Notes: generated by a model from the sequence alone, not told the origin. A stretch of DNA of 64,000 nt from Stichopus chloronotus (GCA_021234535.1 SFZH01000008.1:7510897-7574896), one strand, 5' to 3'; counted from the first letter of the stretch, positions 12,331 through 25,939 are shown. Numbers and translations: made by a program.

Positions 12331-14254
12331 CTGCGGGAAGAGGAAATACTAAAACAATACCGTGGTAGCTCTAACCGTAAAATCTTGGCAAAAACTGGGC
12401 TCTACTTACATTTGAACTTTCTTTTTCCAGATATCAATGACCTTTTGGTCAATTGTTATTCTGATTCATTTTAAATGAAGAATAAATCAGATGTATTTGT
12501 CAAAAACAGATCTCCCCTTTTACAGTTTGACAATCTACACAAGGTTAAACCCCTTTTGTCTATTTGCTGAAGACTTTTGCCAGGCAACCTGGCAAGCTTG
12601 TATAGAAGAGGACAAATACTTTATTCCAATTATTTCCTTCAAAAGTTGCTTTTTAGGAAAAAAAACCTGTCACCATCAAGAAAAGTAAATTTCCTCATGC
12701 CCATGTGGAACAAAAAATCTCCACATTTCACAGTGAAATCGCCACATTTGACCATCTTGACATATCTCATGCATTCATAAAGTGGATCTTTAACACAGGA
12801 CTGTGTTTTTCAGCAGTCTTCATGGCTTTTATATTCAAAGTGCAATAGAATTCATTGAAGCATGTTACATTGGGCTAGGTTTGGAGGTTTTGAAATGAAA
12901 CTAACAGAATTCACAGTCTTTGAAAAATCTAGCACATGGAGTTTTAGCAATTTTCAGGAAAGAAATGTCAAAAAGAACAGGAACATTAATGTCAAGGTTA
13001 CAAGACATTACTTTTGATCAATTGCAACTTTCGCTCCAACAACTGTTGATGAGACTTTAAGCCATGTACAAAACTATATTTAGTTTGACAGGACAAACTA
13101 AGTAGAGTTCATACCCCTGTTTGTCCCTTATGGCACAATGACATTTATTTCATTTTTCATTCTGATGACATACTTTTAAGCAGTGGACAGTGGAAAAACG
13201 CCAGCTGGTACAATCAACATTGAAGATACCGTAGCACTTAACTGTGTTTTAAATTACTAGGAACTATTGCCCAACAGCTACAGTGGGTTACATAATAGCA
13301 TCCTAGGAGTCCTGTTTCACTTTCGATATTGGCAGAAAATATTACAATTACAGTTAAATTATGCAACTCGCACATCATACAGTACATTAAAAATACCATA
13401 TAATGAGCTGATACTCACATACATGAAAGCAGGTTTATTGTTTTTCTTATTTAAATAATGCAAACCGTTAATCCCTCAATTGATATTGGGTAAAGAAAAA
13501 ATGCAAGGTACAGACAAATGTTTCTTGTTCTCCATCCACAAATATTTAGCTGAACATATATAGATTAAAAAACACTTTAGAAAAAATAAACAACTACACC
13601 CACATAGACTTTGAATTTGTCATATACCTTTATAGTCCTCAGATGGCAGAACTTTCTTTTTCATAGGATGTGAAAGGCATGTGATTGCATTCATGTGTGA
13701 AACATGACACTAACTATTTTAAACATCCAAATCTACAAATTCACATCTTTGACTAAGCAATATGAGCAATATTCACACAACACTAACACTTTCGAACTGA
13801 AATACTGTATGAGCCAGCACTACTTGAGCAAATCTGTCCTTTCCGTGAACGACAAATCTGTCGTCTGACAAATGTGTCATGAAAACATCTGCAATGTTTC
13901 ACGCAGACAGAACATCACATGTTGCAAGCCAAGTCAAACCTCAGCTTCAGAACAGAGCAATTTTTCAACAGATGGTCTCATAAAATTTGGAATGGATAAT
14001 CACATTTTGCAAGCCCAGTCAAACTTCAGCTGCAGAATGCAGTTATTGCAAACATAAAATGTGTACAATTTTGAATGGACAGGGTACAGCTAGGGAGATT
14101 GAAATCTGTTTACTTAAGTTCTGAGGTGCAAAATGACGACTTTCAATTGCAAAAAGCAAAGTGAAATGACTGTTACAAAGAGCATTGTCTGGAGAAGCTT
14201 GTGATATACAACCAACAGCCATTAAATACATATACCTCTATGTACAGCAGTTAT

Positions 14255-14390
14255 ACGGGTTGAAAATTCCCTGGGCGGGCATTGTCGGGACAGACGAGGC
14301 ATTTGTCCTGAGGGGAAAATGTCCAGGAGGGAATTGTGGAGGAAGGAATTGTCCAGTCACAGTGACATTTTACCAAGGGCATTAAAACAG
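14255..14390. repeat. Second locus of the GGGAAAATGTCC minisatellite
   Basis: Contains GAGGGGAAAATGTCCAGG, AGGGAATTGTGGAGG and GGAATTGTCCAGTC in a row, the same unit type as 7340-7640 but in one orientation. It lies in USP5 intron 6, directly before a (CA)n tract. Confidence 0.6.
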
Positions 14391-14426
14391 ATTTGGAATA
14401 AATGCTGGCATGTGGGATGCCCTAAA

Positions 14427-14430
<4 letters not shown>

Positions 14431-14457
<27 letters not shown>
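14431..14457. repeat. (CA)n microsatellite
   Basis: An uninterrupted CA run of about 13 units following an A7 run. Confidence 0.95.
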
Positions 14458-16349
14458 CTTTCTGCCACTGATACACAGTACATCCCTGAAAAAAAAAGAT
14501 CTGCAACAGTTTGTAAAATTTTGCTTTGTGTTCACACCAAAACATAATCTGCAGCGTTTTATTGCAGAAGCCACCTGTTACTTTGCATATGAAGACAGAC
14601 TTTATGTATGAATCCTACTTTACCCTCAACAGTAACGTTCATGCTGAAAAGAAACTATGTTAAATCATCCTTCAGGTAATCTGTACAATTTCCCAACTCT
14701 GAAAGGGGTCAGTGAAATGGGAAATAAAGTAAAATGCAAAGATTGTTTCTCATTATTTGAGGTGTTGTCAAAACCAAGTCTGCGTTTTTTTGTTGTTGTT
14801 TTTTGTTGTCTCAGATGTTTGTCATTTTGGCTGACTTCTTTCACAAAACAACCATACAAAGTAGCTCACTCACTAGACCTTTGGTCCCTTTGTACATTAG
14901 AATGGGAACATTTGTGATGTCCAGGTTGGTGCACGCTACCTCCCCGGTGTCTTTCCAACTACGCAACTGCAGTGACCATCCATCTGCACATCCCTGGTGT
15001 ACCAGAATCCCTATGAACAGCTAGCGGTAGGGAAAAACTTCTTAAAATTTCTACAAGCCACTGTGTGCTTTTTCAGGATCATTTTGAGCACCTTTTATGA
15101 TTGTATGCACAGAGGCATACAATCATCATATACACTTTTTTTCTGCTCATTCTTCAAAATATTCTTGACAATGTTCCAGCACTCCACCCTGCTTGTGTGG
15201 TTCCATATGATGCACAGTGAGGCAGTGAGGCAGTGCCCTTGTGTAAAACGATAGAGTGGGACTAACATTCAGACACTTATGACATTTTATATGTCTTGAA
15301 ATACCTTTACTTTTTTTCCTCTCCCTTCTCTTAACAGACCACAATACTTTGTTCCCAATTTACCATAAACAACTGGGTCTGCAAAATCAAAAATATCCGT
15401 CAATTTCCATTGACTGATTCTGTTCCACCTTCATGATCATGCACCTTGAGACAATTGGCGGGGATGCATCATGACTTAGGCTCATAACAGTACGTCAGAT
15501 TAAATGTCAGAAATATGCTCAAATAAATAACCATGATGACAACAAAAGCCAAATCTTCACGCATGTCTAACACATTCGACCATGTCGGAGTTTAAAAAAG
15601 CAAAATAGCAAGCAGAACTCCTCGACAAGTTTCGAAGTATGAACAATCATTGAATGTGTTAAATTTCTATACTATGAATAATATCATGTATTGGTAAGTC
15701 CCCTAACAAGAGCCCTGTGGTTGTAGGTGTTTGACACAAAAGTTGATACGATGTAAGAACAAAATATGAAGCACGTCATTTAATTTGTCCTAGTGAAAGG
15801 TTAATTTGTAATGACTGGTTATCTTGGATTATTCATGATCTCAACTGCTTCCTTATAACTTCTAAGAACTCTTAACCAGCAGAGCTGTCTCCCCTCCATC
15901 AAATATCAGACAATTTTTGTAATTTTTAGCACAGTCTCCTTCCTGTGGCAAGAGAGTCATCAATCTGAGAAGGAAGTGGTTTGGACATTTACAAACATTT
16001 ATGAACATTTACAAACTTACCTGGCTCTCAACCACGAAAGCATTATACTCCCATGTGCTAAGTTCTATTTGGTACTTTAAACTCTGTACCTTACCCAATT
16101 ACTCCATTGTAATACTGCCCTCTTTAGTCTAGATTCCAAATATAAAATGTCTAACAAATGTCTTTGTATATCTTTAAATTACTCATTCCTTTTGAATAAA
16201 AGTTTACCACCGGCAACGTTAAGATCTCTCGATGGTATGCACAAATCTAACCATGCCTTTTGCCTGTCAATGAAAATACATACCGTAAAAAACACTTGAG
16301 CAATACACTACACAGCTTATATTTATAATAGTAATACTGTTACACAGAC

Positions 16350-16585
16350 CTGCACCACTAGGAGTGATCGTCCCAAGTTTAACTGCCAGGGGATAGTTGG
16401 TCTCCTTGTAGTATTCCACCGCATGGTTGTTACCGCCGGAACCATCGAAATATCTTCTTCCACACAAGATGGATCCATCGGTTAGGTTGAGCCACAGGTT
16501 GTCCTTCAAGTCACACTTACTGCACTTCCAACCGCTCGGAGGTACCTTGATACCGTTGTCAAGCTGTTGCAAGGTTTCTGCATGT
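16350..16585 (-). CDS. USP5: USP5 exon 6, ZnF-UBP domain (residues 169-248)
   Basis: The largest placed exon, 236 bp, phase 2 in and phase 1 out. It carries the ZnF-UBP domain that binds the free C-terminus of ubiquitin. Visible signature: [28 protein letters not shown] and [12 protein letters not shown], giving zinc ligands C190, C193, C210 and H223 (human C199, C202, C219, H232) and the ubiquitin-tail pocket residues W200 and R212 (human W209, R221). It ends in [16 protein letters not shown]. The motif is nearly identical to vertebrate USP5, so tail recognition is predicted to be intact. Confidence 0.97.
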
Positions 16586-18507
16586 CTGTAAAAAAGAAGA
16601 CAAAAAAAAAAAATATGAAAATGCTTATTTTGATGAATTCTGACAATGACTGGATTCGAGCAAGGTAATGTTTAATAGAAATATGACATTAATATTGATA
16701 ACTTCTAGTTAGCAGTCTTCCAGCACAGCTGTTATTTAATGGATGTAATCTTTGGATGAGGAGCTTGATAATATGGACTTGCAACTCTAAAAACAGGGAA
16801 GCAATCCAAGGAAATGGGTATCTCATTGCCAGCAAGCATACCTTGAATACCTATAGTACAAGAATAACAAAGTATATAAACACTACTCAAAAGGATTGTA
16901 ATAGCTTACTCTGCCCACAGGTCACTCACAGATCCAGCTATCAGTGACTGCAATAAATATCTCATTTTTAGGGGATGAGATAATGACAACATGCTCTGAC
17001 TAGGAACAGAACAGATTGGCCAAAAACATCACAAAAATGACAGAGATATCAATGAATGACATTGACAAACAACAACATTTCCAACTTATTGGGAAAATTA
17101 TTGGCATGTCTTAGAAAATGGTATACATTGTTAATGATGCACAAAAATGTTGGTTTTTCATACTCAACTGCATTTTCACACTGACACAAAAAAAGCAGTG
17201 CAAGAATCTGTTGCACTGTAAGCCAACATTTACACACCAAAATATTCAGAGGTTATTGCCAACTCCACCAGAGGCTGAAAACAAAATCTGTCTGCACAAT
17301 TATCTCACTCAGAGTTCATACACTTTTCTGGGCATAAAAATTAAGCACTCTCCAAAGTAAAACTGCTGTTTTTCAAGAACATCAAACCACTTTTAAAGCA
17401 CTCTGTAAATATCTTCCACAACATCTGATTTTTCCTTAACAAACTTTAGACTGGCAGGGAGCAAAAGTGATCTTGGTCAAAACAATTGTTGCAGATAATG
17501 AAGTTAATAATATTTCTTTCTAATCACTAAAAGTCAAGCTCTTTTCAAAGACTTTGATGCCAAAGAGCAAACTTCAAGCACTTTCAAGGTCTTGAAAATG
17601 ACATATTTAAATTCAAATGAGTACTCTCAATGTTTTCAAGGCCCCATACCATCCCTGATGTTTGCATACTTTGCCCAGTTATGGGGATGTATTTTGTACT
17701 TTGTGGATGTTCACTGCTGGCAGAAAGCAAGTCAAAGGGGGCATGAAGTAACCAGTTACCTGCTAGCTATAATCAGAGGAACTAGTTCAAGTACTTCCAA
17801 GCCCCCGAAAGTACCCTGCTCCGACATCCTTCAAATCAATGAGTGAATAATAAGTTAAAGTTATTGATGTGTTCCTCACTGATTTGCACAGATCATGTGA
17901 CAAGCACCTGTCATTTTGAGGGTGACCCAACAGTAAACTTTCAAAAATCTCCTGCCCACACATACACCAAGAACAGCAGAAGGCTGTTTTGCAGAATGTT
18001 TGTTGAATGTTGCAGAATGTTTTGGCAAAGTGTATTGAACTGGGATGAACATGCTCCAAAAATATCATGTCTCTACAAACTGAGTTGCACTACTGTACAT
18101 CCTCTGAGATGAAGAATCGGGTGGTGTCAGTCAGATTAGGAGAGAATTCCATCCTTGAGAGAAAGGTTTAATAGGTCTGTAACTTGCAAAGTGTCACTCT
18201 CACCAACTTGGAGAGATAACAGAGATATTACATAGTGGCTTATTTGAAATATATACTGTACACTGTAGGGTGGAAGTAAGCAATAGGATCGATATAGCAG
18301 AATTTAAACACTAAATTTTAGAGGTGGCCAAAGGTAAAGAATGAAATACTTAAAATTGTGAAAACTAACAGGAGTTAGAGAGTGATCTTATCTGTTTTTG
18401 ATGTAAAAAAACAAACACAGATGAGAAAATAAAACTCCAAAGAGAACATCCTTTCCAAAAGAATTTTCAACTTGTTGAGATGGAAACTGAAGAAACTGAT
18501 GACTCAC

Positions 18508-18602
18508 TTTGAAACAAATTTTTGATCTCCATCCCAAGCAGCGACGTCCTCTTGCCGCGATGCTGAATCGGCAGCAACAATTCCAGCAATAGATAACTGG
18601 AT
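18508..18602 (-). CDS. USP5: USP5 exon 5 (residues 138-169)
   Basis: 95 bp, phase 0 in and phase 2 out. Acceptor GATTCCAG, donor AAA|GTGAGT. It encodes IQLSIAGIVAADSASRQED and then VAAWDGDQKFVSK, closely matching ADSASRKQEV-QAWDGEVRQVSK of human USP5. It is the helical linker leading to the ZnF-UBP domain. The 6-kb intron before it is the largest in the gene, and splicing of exon 4 to this exon gives the expected linker length without further exons. Confidence 0.92.
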
Positions 18603-19029
18603 CTGGAATCAGAACGAAAATATTTCGTGTGGTCCATGTTATGTACTGCACAGTATTTATGTGACAGCTGGTGTGATCCTAGAGGAACCAATACTGAACT
18701 GGTCACAAACATGTCTCAGATTTTTTTTGGACATCAAATCAACATGAAATGCTCACTGGTACATCTATACTACTTTGCAGTTGCCTGCAACATCCCCTAG
18801 CAACAACCTTACCACTTACTATCACCCACATACAGTACCTGTTATCTTTTCTACATTATACAGTACTTGACCAAGTTATATATCCTTTCAAGGACTATAG
18901 TAATACTGTACCTGTAACAGATCAAATCAAAATGTGGGCTTTATGTATACAACAATGTAACCTAATTATTGATATCCTCATGTACTAAAGTATTAAAGTT
19001 ACAGTTCATAAACCACTCCACCCACTTCT

Positions 19030-19632
19030 CTCCCCTTCCACTGCCCCTCCCCCCCCCATTCAAGGCCACAACTGTACCTTCTACTGCTTAATTGTAAACT
19101 TTCTCCCAGTCGTCATTGCCCATCGTCAGCATGGAGCAGATGTTTCATCCACCTGTCCATGATTTTGAAAAAATGCTTTCAGTCTGTTTCGAGACGATTC
19201 TTCAGACTTTACAAATCTTGGATTGATTTCATCCGAAGCAAATGAAAGTTCGATGAAAAAGATGGGAGGCAGCACAAAGGAATCAACATCTATAGCATTC
19301 ACTTCACCCAGGAATATTTTGACAAGCAACGTATGCCACAATATCTCAACGAGGAATCAAAACCCAGAAACCCAAATCCAGATTTGTCTGTATGCAAAAA
19401 TGGCGTCCTAAGACATTGCAAATCAACCTTGGTTCATTTCAGAGGCCCGTACATCACCTACAGTACTGGTATTGTGCCACATGTCCAAACTGACTCTTCA
19501 AAATCAGTGACCGCTAATTTGGACCATCTTTCTATCTTTCCAGGACTTGAAGACTGGCTTCGCCTTGTACTGGATGCCAGCAGGTACAGGCAGTTTTGCG
19601 AAATTACACCTAACTTTACCCATTATCACTAA
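19030..19632 (+). pseudogene. Unrecognised near-ORF of about 190 codons with one in-frame stop
   Basis: One plus-strand frame stays open from about 19090 to TAA 19630-19632 apart from TGA at 19243-19245. The translation has a protein-like composition: before the stop, FFRLYKSWIDFIRSK; after it, KFDEKDGRQHKGINIYSIHF, TQEYFDKQRMPQYLN, VHFRGPYITYST and FPGLEDWLRLVLDASRYRQF. Base composition is less AT-rich than the flanks. I do not recognise the protein. It lies inside USP5 intron 4, on the opposite strand, with no visible introns and a hairpin element 14 bp after its stop, so it could be a retrocopy, a transposon-captured fragment, or chance. Confidence 0.35.
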
Positions 19633-19645
19633 GCCGGGTAATTAA

Positions 19646-19810
19646 AGGTTAATTAACGCTTGACCGTGTATTAGCTGTAAGATAATGCACGATCGGGGGT
19701 TAATGCAAGCGATGCACGAGGGCGCAGCAACAGTGCATCCAGCGATAGCATTGACCCCTGAGAGTGCATTATACTACAGTTAATACACAGGTCCAAAGTT
19801 GATTAACCTT
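19646..19810. mobile_element. 165-bp near-perfect hairpin (palindromic MITE-like element)
   Basis: The left arm from AAGGTTAATTAACGC through TGTATTAGCTGTAAGATAAT to TTAATGC pairs with the right arm GCATTGACCCCTGAG through to GTTGATTAACCTT. Pairing continues toward the centre (GCGATGCAC with GTGCATCCAGC), leaving only about 15-20 unpaired bases at the tip. Arms are roughly 70 bp with few mismatches. No coding content. Confidence 0.75.
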
Positions 19811-20673
19811 GTTTATACATACCAACGAGATTTTGATAAAAGCAGACAAAAAAAAGAAAGGAATTTGGTCCTTAAGTAACCGCATTTTTATTGAATAACA
19901 AAAAGAATAACAATAGAAACTGACATAGAAACACGCGTGCTTTATAGTTGGTGTGCATGCACTTCCGTTCATTTGCAACTTGTAGTGTACTATGTACGTG
20001 CACGCACGCTATGGTCAGTGTACGAGTATATTCACTGTGTGTGTAACTGCATGCTACATGAGCGTTGTACAGCTACAGGGCATGATAACTGATTTTGGAT
20101 AAAGACAATGACAGATTCATTGAATATAGATTTCAAGATTTCAGTCCTAACAGCAGCAGAGAGTGGAAGACTTGTTATGTGTGGACCCTAATTTTCATGT
20201 GAGTGTGAAAGTTCTCAGTAGGCTATGCAAAATTTCGGAAGTTTAAGAATATAGATCCAGTGGTTGTATGGAGACCCTTCAAGATGGCAATGTATTGCAG
20301 TCCTTAGTCCTCTTTACGATTTTATTTCATAGGGAATTGTTTTTGAACATCTCAGCAGAATTTTACAAAGAAGGAAAGCTAATTCCGGTAGGCTATCAAA
20401 CTTTCCAGGTGTTCAAAATATACCACTTTCACCCAACACAATTGTGATATTTAAGCAAGATTAGGCTACCCTACGTCAGAGGGATTACCACGAACAGTGT
20501 ACTGCGCTGTTGTTACTTAGATTTACCGTACCTACATTTACATTTTACTTTTGAGCAGGCCTTAAGCCCTAGGCGCAGCCTAGGTAACGTTAGAACTACG
20601 AACTTCAAATCAAACATTATTTCACTAGTGTAGGCCTGATACTAGTGACACTGTATTAGCCATTGTTTTGTAC

Positions 20674-20840
20674 AAGATATAACAGACTGAAAACACACTG
20701 TTGATCTTCAGTTTTATTGTATTCATCCCCTGGTGATTGACTGTGGTTTAACAAGTTGGGTTACCAGCAATTAACCCACGGTCACCTGACTGAAATGTTC
20801 CAATAAGAGTTGAGGATTCTTTCCAAGTATGTATGTACTG
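20674..20840. repeat. Dispersed repeat family 3, copy A
   Basis: Aligns by eye with 56219-56390, same orientation. Shared: TTTTATTGTATTCA, then GGTCACCTGACTG-AATG, CCAATA, GAGGATTCTTTCCAAGTATG versus TAGGATCCATTCTATAAGTATG. In USP5 intron 4. Confidence 0.6.
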
Positions 20841-23800
20841 CTAATAATGTTGTTGTGGAAAGTCCGAGTACCACATAAGCAAGATGTATCAAAAGTTTAC
20901 TTTGTTGAATTAGACAATCCTGTATAGAAAGTTCCAATACGGAAACATTGGGTAACAATGGCTATTGTTATGAAACACGCGCGGTGATCCCCCTTCTATC
21001 ACATCACGTAAATATCAACTCGATCTTTGACAGTTTCACAAGCTTCAAAAGGGGGTGAAATATTGGGCAATTTCATACCAACTTAAATTACTTGAATTTA
21101 ACTTACAGGTTATGAAAGTGTGATATTTGTGCTAAAGCACACATTTCTCTTTGCAATGATACTAAATTGAGACAAGTTCAGAATCAATGAATAGGGGCTT
21201 TAAGAAATTATTAATCCTTGATATTTCATCCAGATTCATAAACATACAGTAGTGTGCAACAGAGATCTATATATCCACAAATCCAGAACTAAAAATGTCC
21301 TAGAAGCATGTCGTCCAGTTTGGTGATATGCCACGGACCCTCTCATACTGTAAGTCACAACAGAGGGTACTGGCACATCGTACTGTAACAGGCCAACAGA
21401 AGAGCATGAGATCTTTATCCTATTCTGGCAGGTTTTAGTTCTGACTGCGATTCACTTACAATAACACTTCATAATGATATGTGATATACATAACTTCCAG
21501 ATATTCAACAATGTCATCTGTTTCTAGTTTCTCTCACAAATTCAGGCTGACTTGTAGGTGACCAATATGTCTTACTGTATGACTAATGCTAAGATTTATG
21601 CTAAAACATGTTTCAGACATTACAGTACTACAATGATAAACAAGAATCACATACTGTAAGGTGGTTAGGTGCACTGCTATTATTATTCTGCATCACATAC
21701 TCATTACAGGAGCAAAGTTTGGGCACACGTGGACACCAAATCAAGGCAGCAACAAAGTAGAAGTGACTTCAACATTTCCTTCCTTGCTTACCTTAACTGA
21801 CCTTTGACCTGTACACATTGTTCCTACCTGATTTTGAGCATGTCCCAAGAATCACACTGAAAAATGTGTCAGAGAAATATCACGGGGAAAACACGGCTGC
21901 TACACTGATATCAAACAAACGCAACTTTGATTAATTCATGAACTACAACATGACCTTTGATGGGATTTGTAGCTATTTTCAAACTTTTCAATGTCTAATA
22001 CAGCCATTACTCCAAAATGTTGTTTTCATGTCACACCACCTTGACATTTAATTATAACAATCACCAGACTTACAGTATTAGCAACAATAGCAACAGGATC
22101 ATCATAGCATCTGTAGGGCTACTCCTGTGTTTGGCACTATGTTTGCAAAAAACTGTAACCGACAGCTGGTGCAAAGTGAAAAAGGTTCATACAGTAGCGG
22201 CAAGATAGCATTCCCCAGTAAACTGAAACGGACATTTTGAGAAAATACATACGGGAAGTAGTACAACTCTTCAATTCTTGGCAAACAAGCTAGCTGCAGA
22301 AGGTGAGGAGACGTCATAACTTTTTCAAACTTGGAAAGCACGATATCAAATCTCACAATCATCTTCTGATCCCATTAATGTAATCTTTAACTATATGAGA
22401 CTCTTTAAGTAAGGAACACCATATTTTACTCTAACAAACACCATGGGGACATGAAATTTTTATGAAGGTGGCCATTTATTAGCAAGGAAGATGCTGTATG
22501 GACGATTGTTGGCCAGAGAAAATCAGTTCACGGGGACCCTCTGGTCTGAAGCGATGCCATCTTTCCATTTTCCGTAATTGTGACAGGGACTCTCCCTCCA
22601 TGCTTCACAAAAATCCGGAAGAACTGTGACTTTTCTCTCAGCAAGTACCTGTACCCCTGAACTGTCTATTTCTTTATATCCGAGCCCTTGTGAGTTTTCA
22701 AAGCCTCTTGTAATCTTTTTAACTAAAATGAATTATTGTAAATTTTCCAAAGTTCTGTTCATTTGATAATAAGAAACTAAAATAAAGTTATTTGGGAACG
22801 AACGAATGAAACTGCTATTGCACATGTATGTATGTCCATTTGCTTGTCAGCTCCACAATAAGTTCCTCCCCAATGATCATTACTAAACTTTCCTTGTACA
22901 TATGGTAGCCATGAACACACACTGAAAGGTTGGTCAACAATTCATTGACATCTTGAAACAAAACAAGAAATTGACTATCATTTGGGTCCGTGGTGTGTAT
23001 GGCAATACATTGTATGGCCCTACAGTACGACTGACCAGGCTGGCGGGCTATACATTATACATTAATCACTGTACATGGACTCGCTGTCTTTACTGCATAG
23101 CAACAGTCAATTACTTGGGCCATGCCATGAACACCTTAACAGTGCCTACAAGCATACTGTATTAAGCAAGAGAACCAGTTTGATATGGTTTCACTTCATG
23201 AAATCTGACAACAAAATCAAGAGTAGGGGGGATCATTTATTGGAGAAGGGGTACCAAATATTAGAACAAATACAAATAATTAAATTGAAACAACAGTGTG
23301 TTTGATTCCTTGATTGTCTCATAGAATACCTCAACCAGAAAGCCAAAAGGCTTTGTGATTCCTTGCTACATGGTTATATTACAACAAACATGAATTATTC
23401 AAATTGACAAGTATAAGATCAACTGCAGTTATTTCTCTTGATACACCACAAGCCTTTAACCCAAAATGACCTTTATTTTGGTGACCTAAAATGACTGTGG
23501 ACATTTGATGTCCACCAAAAGCAATAGGGATCACCTACCCAGGCCATACAACCCACACATCAAGTACAGTATGAGTACGGTATGAAATCAGTCAACACTA
23601 TCTCTGAGCTCCAAGAAACACACAAGTAATCAATGCTGCTTCTAGTCTTGCCTGTTGTTAGTTGAATCAAATAACTCAACCTTACCTCATCTGAACTCAG
23701 CTTGTCTGCCATATTTACCTCAAAATTCTAAGTAAACCACCAGGATAATTTCTTCCTTGTTACAAGTAGCTTTTAACACACTCAAAGTCCTGGTAAGTTG

Positions 23801-24642
23801 ACCTTAAGTTATGATTCCTCCGCAATATTTTTGCTTCTTCCATCTTTTCCGACATTGTGAAATATGATTGAAAGCACTCCAATTTGATAGTTAAGAAAAC
23901 TTGTTCTGCTAACAGCTGTTCCTCTGGATATTGATATTATCCAAATAAATGACAGAACACATGGTTTCTTTATTTTCTTCATTTTTTTCATAAACCCATT
24001 AAAATTCCATTGCATGCTTTTCTATCTGACCCCATGACCTCCCATACCAAGACTCTCTCTCTGGACAACTTATTAGCCCCCCACACTAGAAGTTACTCAC
24101 TAAGTTACAAATGCAGTACTGTAGGGAGCAATCCCATTGAGTTAACTGTGTGCGAGAGAATAAACACTTACTATTGCACAATGTAGATCAATATATATTT
24201 GTACGGTAGTTTATCATAACCACAATAATGGTGTTTAGGCTATTATTATTGTTTTATAGTGAAAAATTATCCCTTCCTCTCTATTGATAAGCATTAAATT
24301 TCACAGGGTCGTGAACCTGTTAATAACAGACAACCTTATCAAGTTTAAAACAAATCTGACCCATGGATAAGGAACTATGGCAGTTTTAAAATTTTTTATG
24401 TTTTACCCCATAACCTCATTAATATGCAAGATTTGGACACCAAAAACAACAGGGATCATCTACTCAATATGGGCAACCAACATGCCAAAAATGAAATTGC
24501 TCAGAGTTACCCTTCTTGAGATAGAGTGTTTACGAGCAACCGTCACACACACACACACACATACAGTCACACACACGCCATCAGGACTGCATAGATTCCC
24601 CTGCCTACGGCAAGGAATCAAAAATGGGAAGCAGGGGCATAC
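20841..24642. other. USP5 intron 4, remainder: no gene recognised
   Basis: The rest of the 6-kb intron. A minus-strand frame at 22102-22362 ends at a donor-like CCC|GTATGT and was tested as an exon, but splicing exon 4 directly to exon 5 already gives the full family sequence. Confidence 0.5.
24544..24572. repeat. (CA)n microsatellite with interruptions
   Basis: CACACA tracts broken by TACAGT. It lies in USP5 intron 4, about 70 bp from exon 4. Confidence 0.85.
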
Positions 24643-24764
24643 CTGAAGCGGCAACTGCGGATTAGGCAATGATAATTCAGAAAAGTCCGGTAACAACAAC
24701 AAAGTGTTGATCTGTTGAATGTCAAACAGGTTTTCATCTTCCACATCGAATCCGCCTTCAACAC
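24643..24764 (-). CDS. USP5: USP5 exon 4 (residues 97-137)
   Basis: 122 bp, phase 1 in and phase 0 out. Acceptor TTGTCAG, donor TTCAG|GTATGC. It begins GVEGGFDVEDENLFD, matching human GVEGGFDLSEEKFE, and continues through TLLLLPDFSEL, matching VKIVILPDYLEI. This closes the nUBP domain. A (CA)n microsatellite lies about 70 bp into the following intron at 24544-24572. Confidence 0.92.
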
Positions 24765-25230
24765 CTGACAAGGCGACAAGGAGAGGTACAGTATTATCTA
24801 ACTCATGTTAAGTAAAGATTTGCTAGAACTGTAGAAACTGACTTAAAGCTATTGAAGCGTCCCAGATTGTGAAAAATTCATTAGTAAGGAACTCATCACA
24901 AATAAAAACATTTTTTTTTAATTGCACTGTGCACATGAGTAATACAGGATATAGTGAAGCAGCATTTGCTATTGCTCTGGTCAAGTCACAGAAATCACGT
25001 TGCACTGTCACAACACAAGCAACTTATAGAGTCCAAATATGATGTTAACTTATTAAATTTAATGCCCAAAAGGACAAAAGTGTCTTCAAAGATGTCGGAA
25101 GAAATATATCAGTTTCAGTGGTAGCACGTCAGAATTCCAAATGGTTAAATGAGTATACCCACAGTCACTGAATGACTTTGCTCCTGAAAATTGCAACTGA
25201 TGCAAAAGAAAAACAACTTGAAGCACTTAC

Positions 25231-25282
25231 CTATGGCCAGTCTTGTCGGTTTCTCCAGTTTTTCCACTTCTTCCTTTGGTTT
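25231..25282 (-). CDS. USP5: USP5 exon 3 (residues 80-97)
   Basis: A 52-bp exon, too short for ordinary ORF detection. It encodes KPKEEVEKLEKPTRLAI plus the first base of Gly, matching the human linker ending KKPTRLAIG. Acceptor ATCCAG, donor ATAG|GTAAGT, phase 0 in and phase 1 out. A 164-codon open frame on the opposite strand over this region is a shadow. Identity rests on the KPTRLAIG motif and on exact phase fit with exons 2 and 4. Confidence 0.9.
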
Positions 25283-25939
25283 CTGGATGGATCAAGTTGT
25301 TATGAGAAGACAATTTACATATTTAAGTGGTACAGGTTGCAGAGAGAGAAAGCATTATCACTGGACAAACTGCAATCTAGAGGCACTGCCAAAGGCAAAG
25401 AGCACTCTATGGGCACATTGCAAACGTTGGTATTTTGCACTTGCTATTTTTTATCAAGAACTATATCCAGAGGGAAAAACAAGCTGTTTTCAGAAAGAAA
25501 GTAATGTCACAATTGTGCACTTTTGTTGCAACAAGTCACAACTCAGGGCATTCAGTTATAGAAGTTATAAGTTTCTGGTGTTTTCCTTACCTAAAACCCC
25601 CACCCCCTTTCATTGCAACACCAGTTTTGGTACCTCACAAACAAAGGACCTGTTTCTGCCAGTGACAGCAAGTGTTGTCCACTGATGAATATGTATATAT
25701 ATACTATAACAGCCAGTACATGCCAAACCAGTAACTTGTTAGAGGAAGCCTAGACACTTTGCTACAAACATCAACATAGACACTTTTTAAAGGAACTTTG
25801 AACCTGTTGTCAAATGGGCTTGTTGAGTTGATATAGTTTATTCTGTGGCAAGTTTGAAAGAAACCATTGCATGCCAATACTTCCAAGTACACTTACTGAA
25901 AATGTGAAAAATTGCACTACTTTTATGAACAGGAATTTC

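Noticed and set aside
22102..22362. Candidate extra USP5 exon between exons 4 and 5
   Set aside because: It ends at a donor-like site, but the direct join of exon 4 to exon 5 reproduces the family sequence with correct phase and length, leaving no room for it.
25191..25685. 164-codon plus-strand frame
   Set aside because: It lies antisense over USP5 exon 3 and its introns, has no recognisable motif and no matching splice structure.
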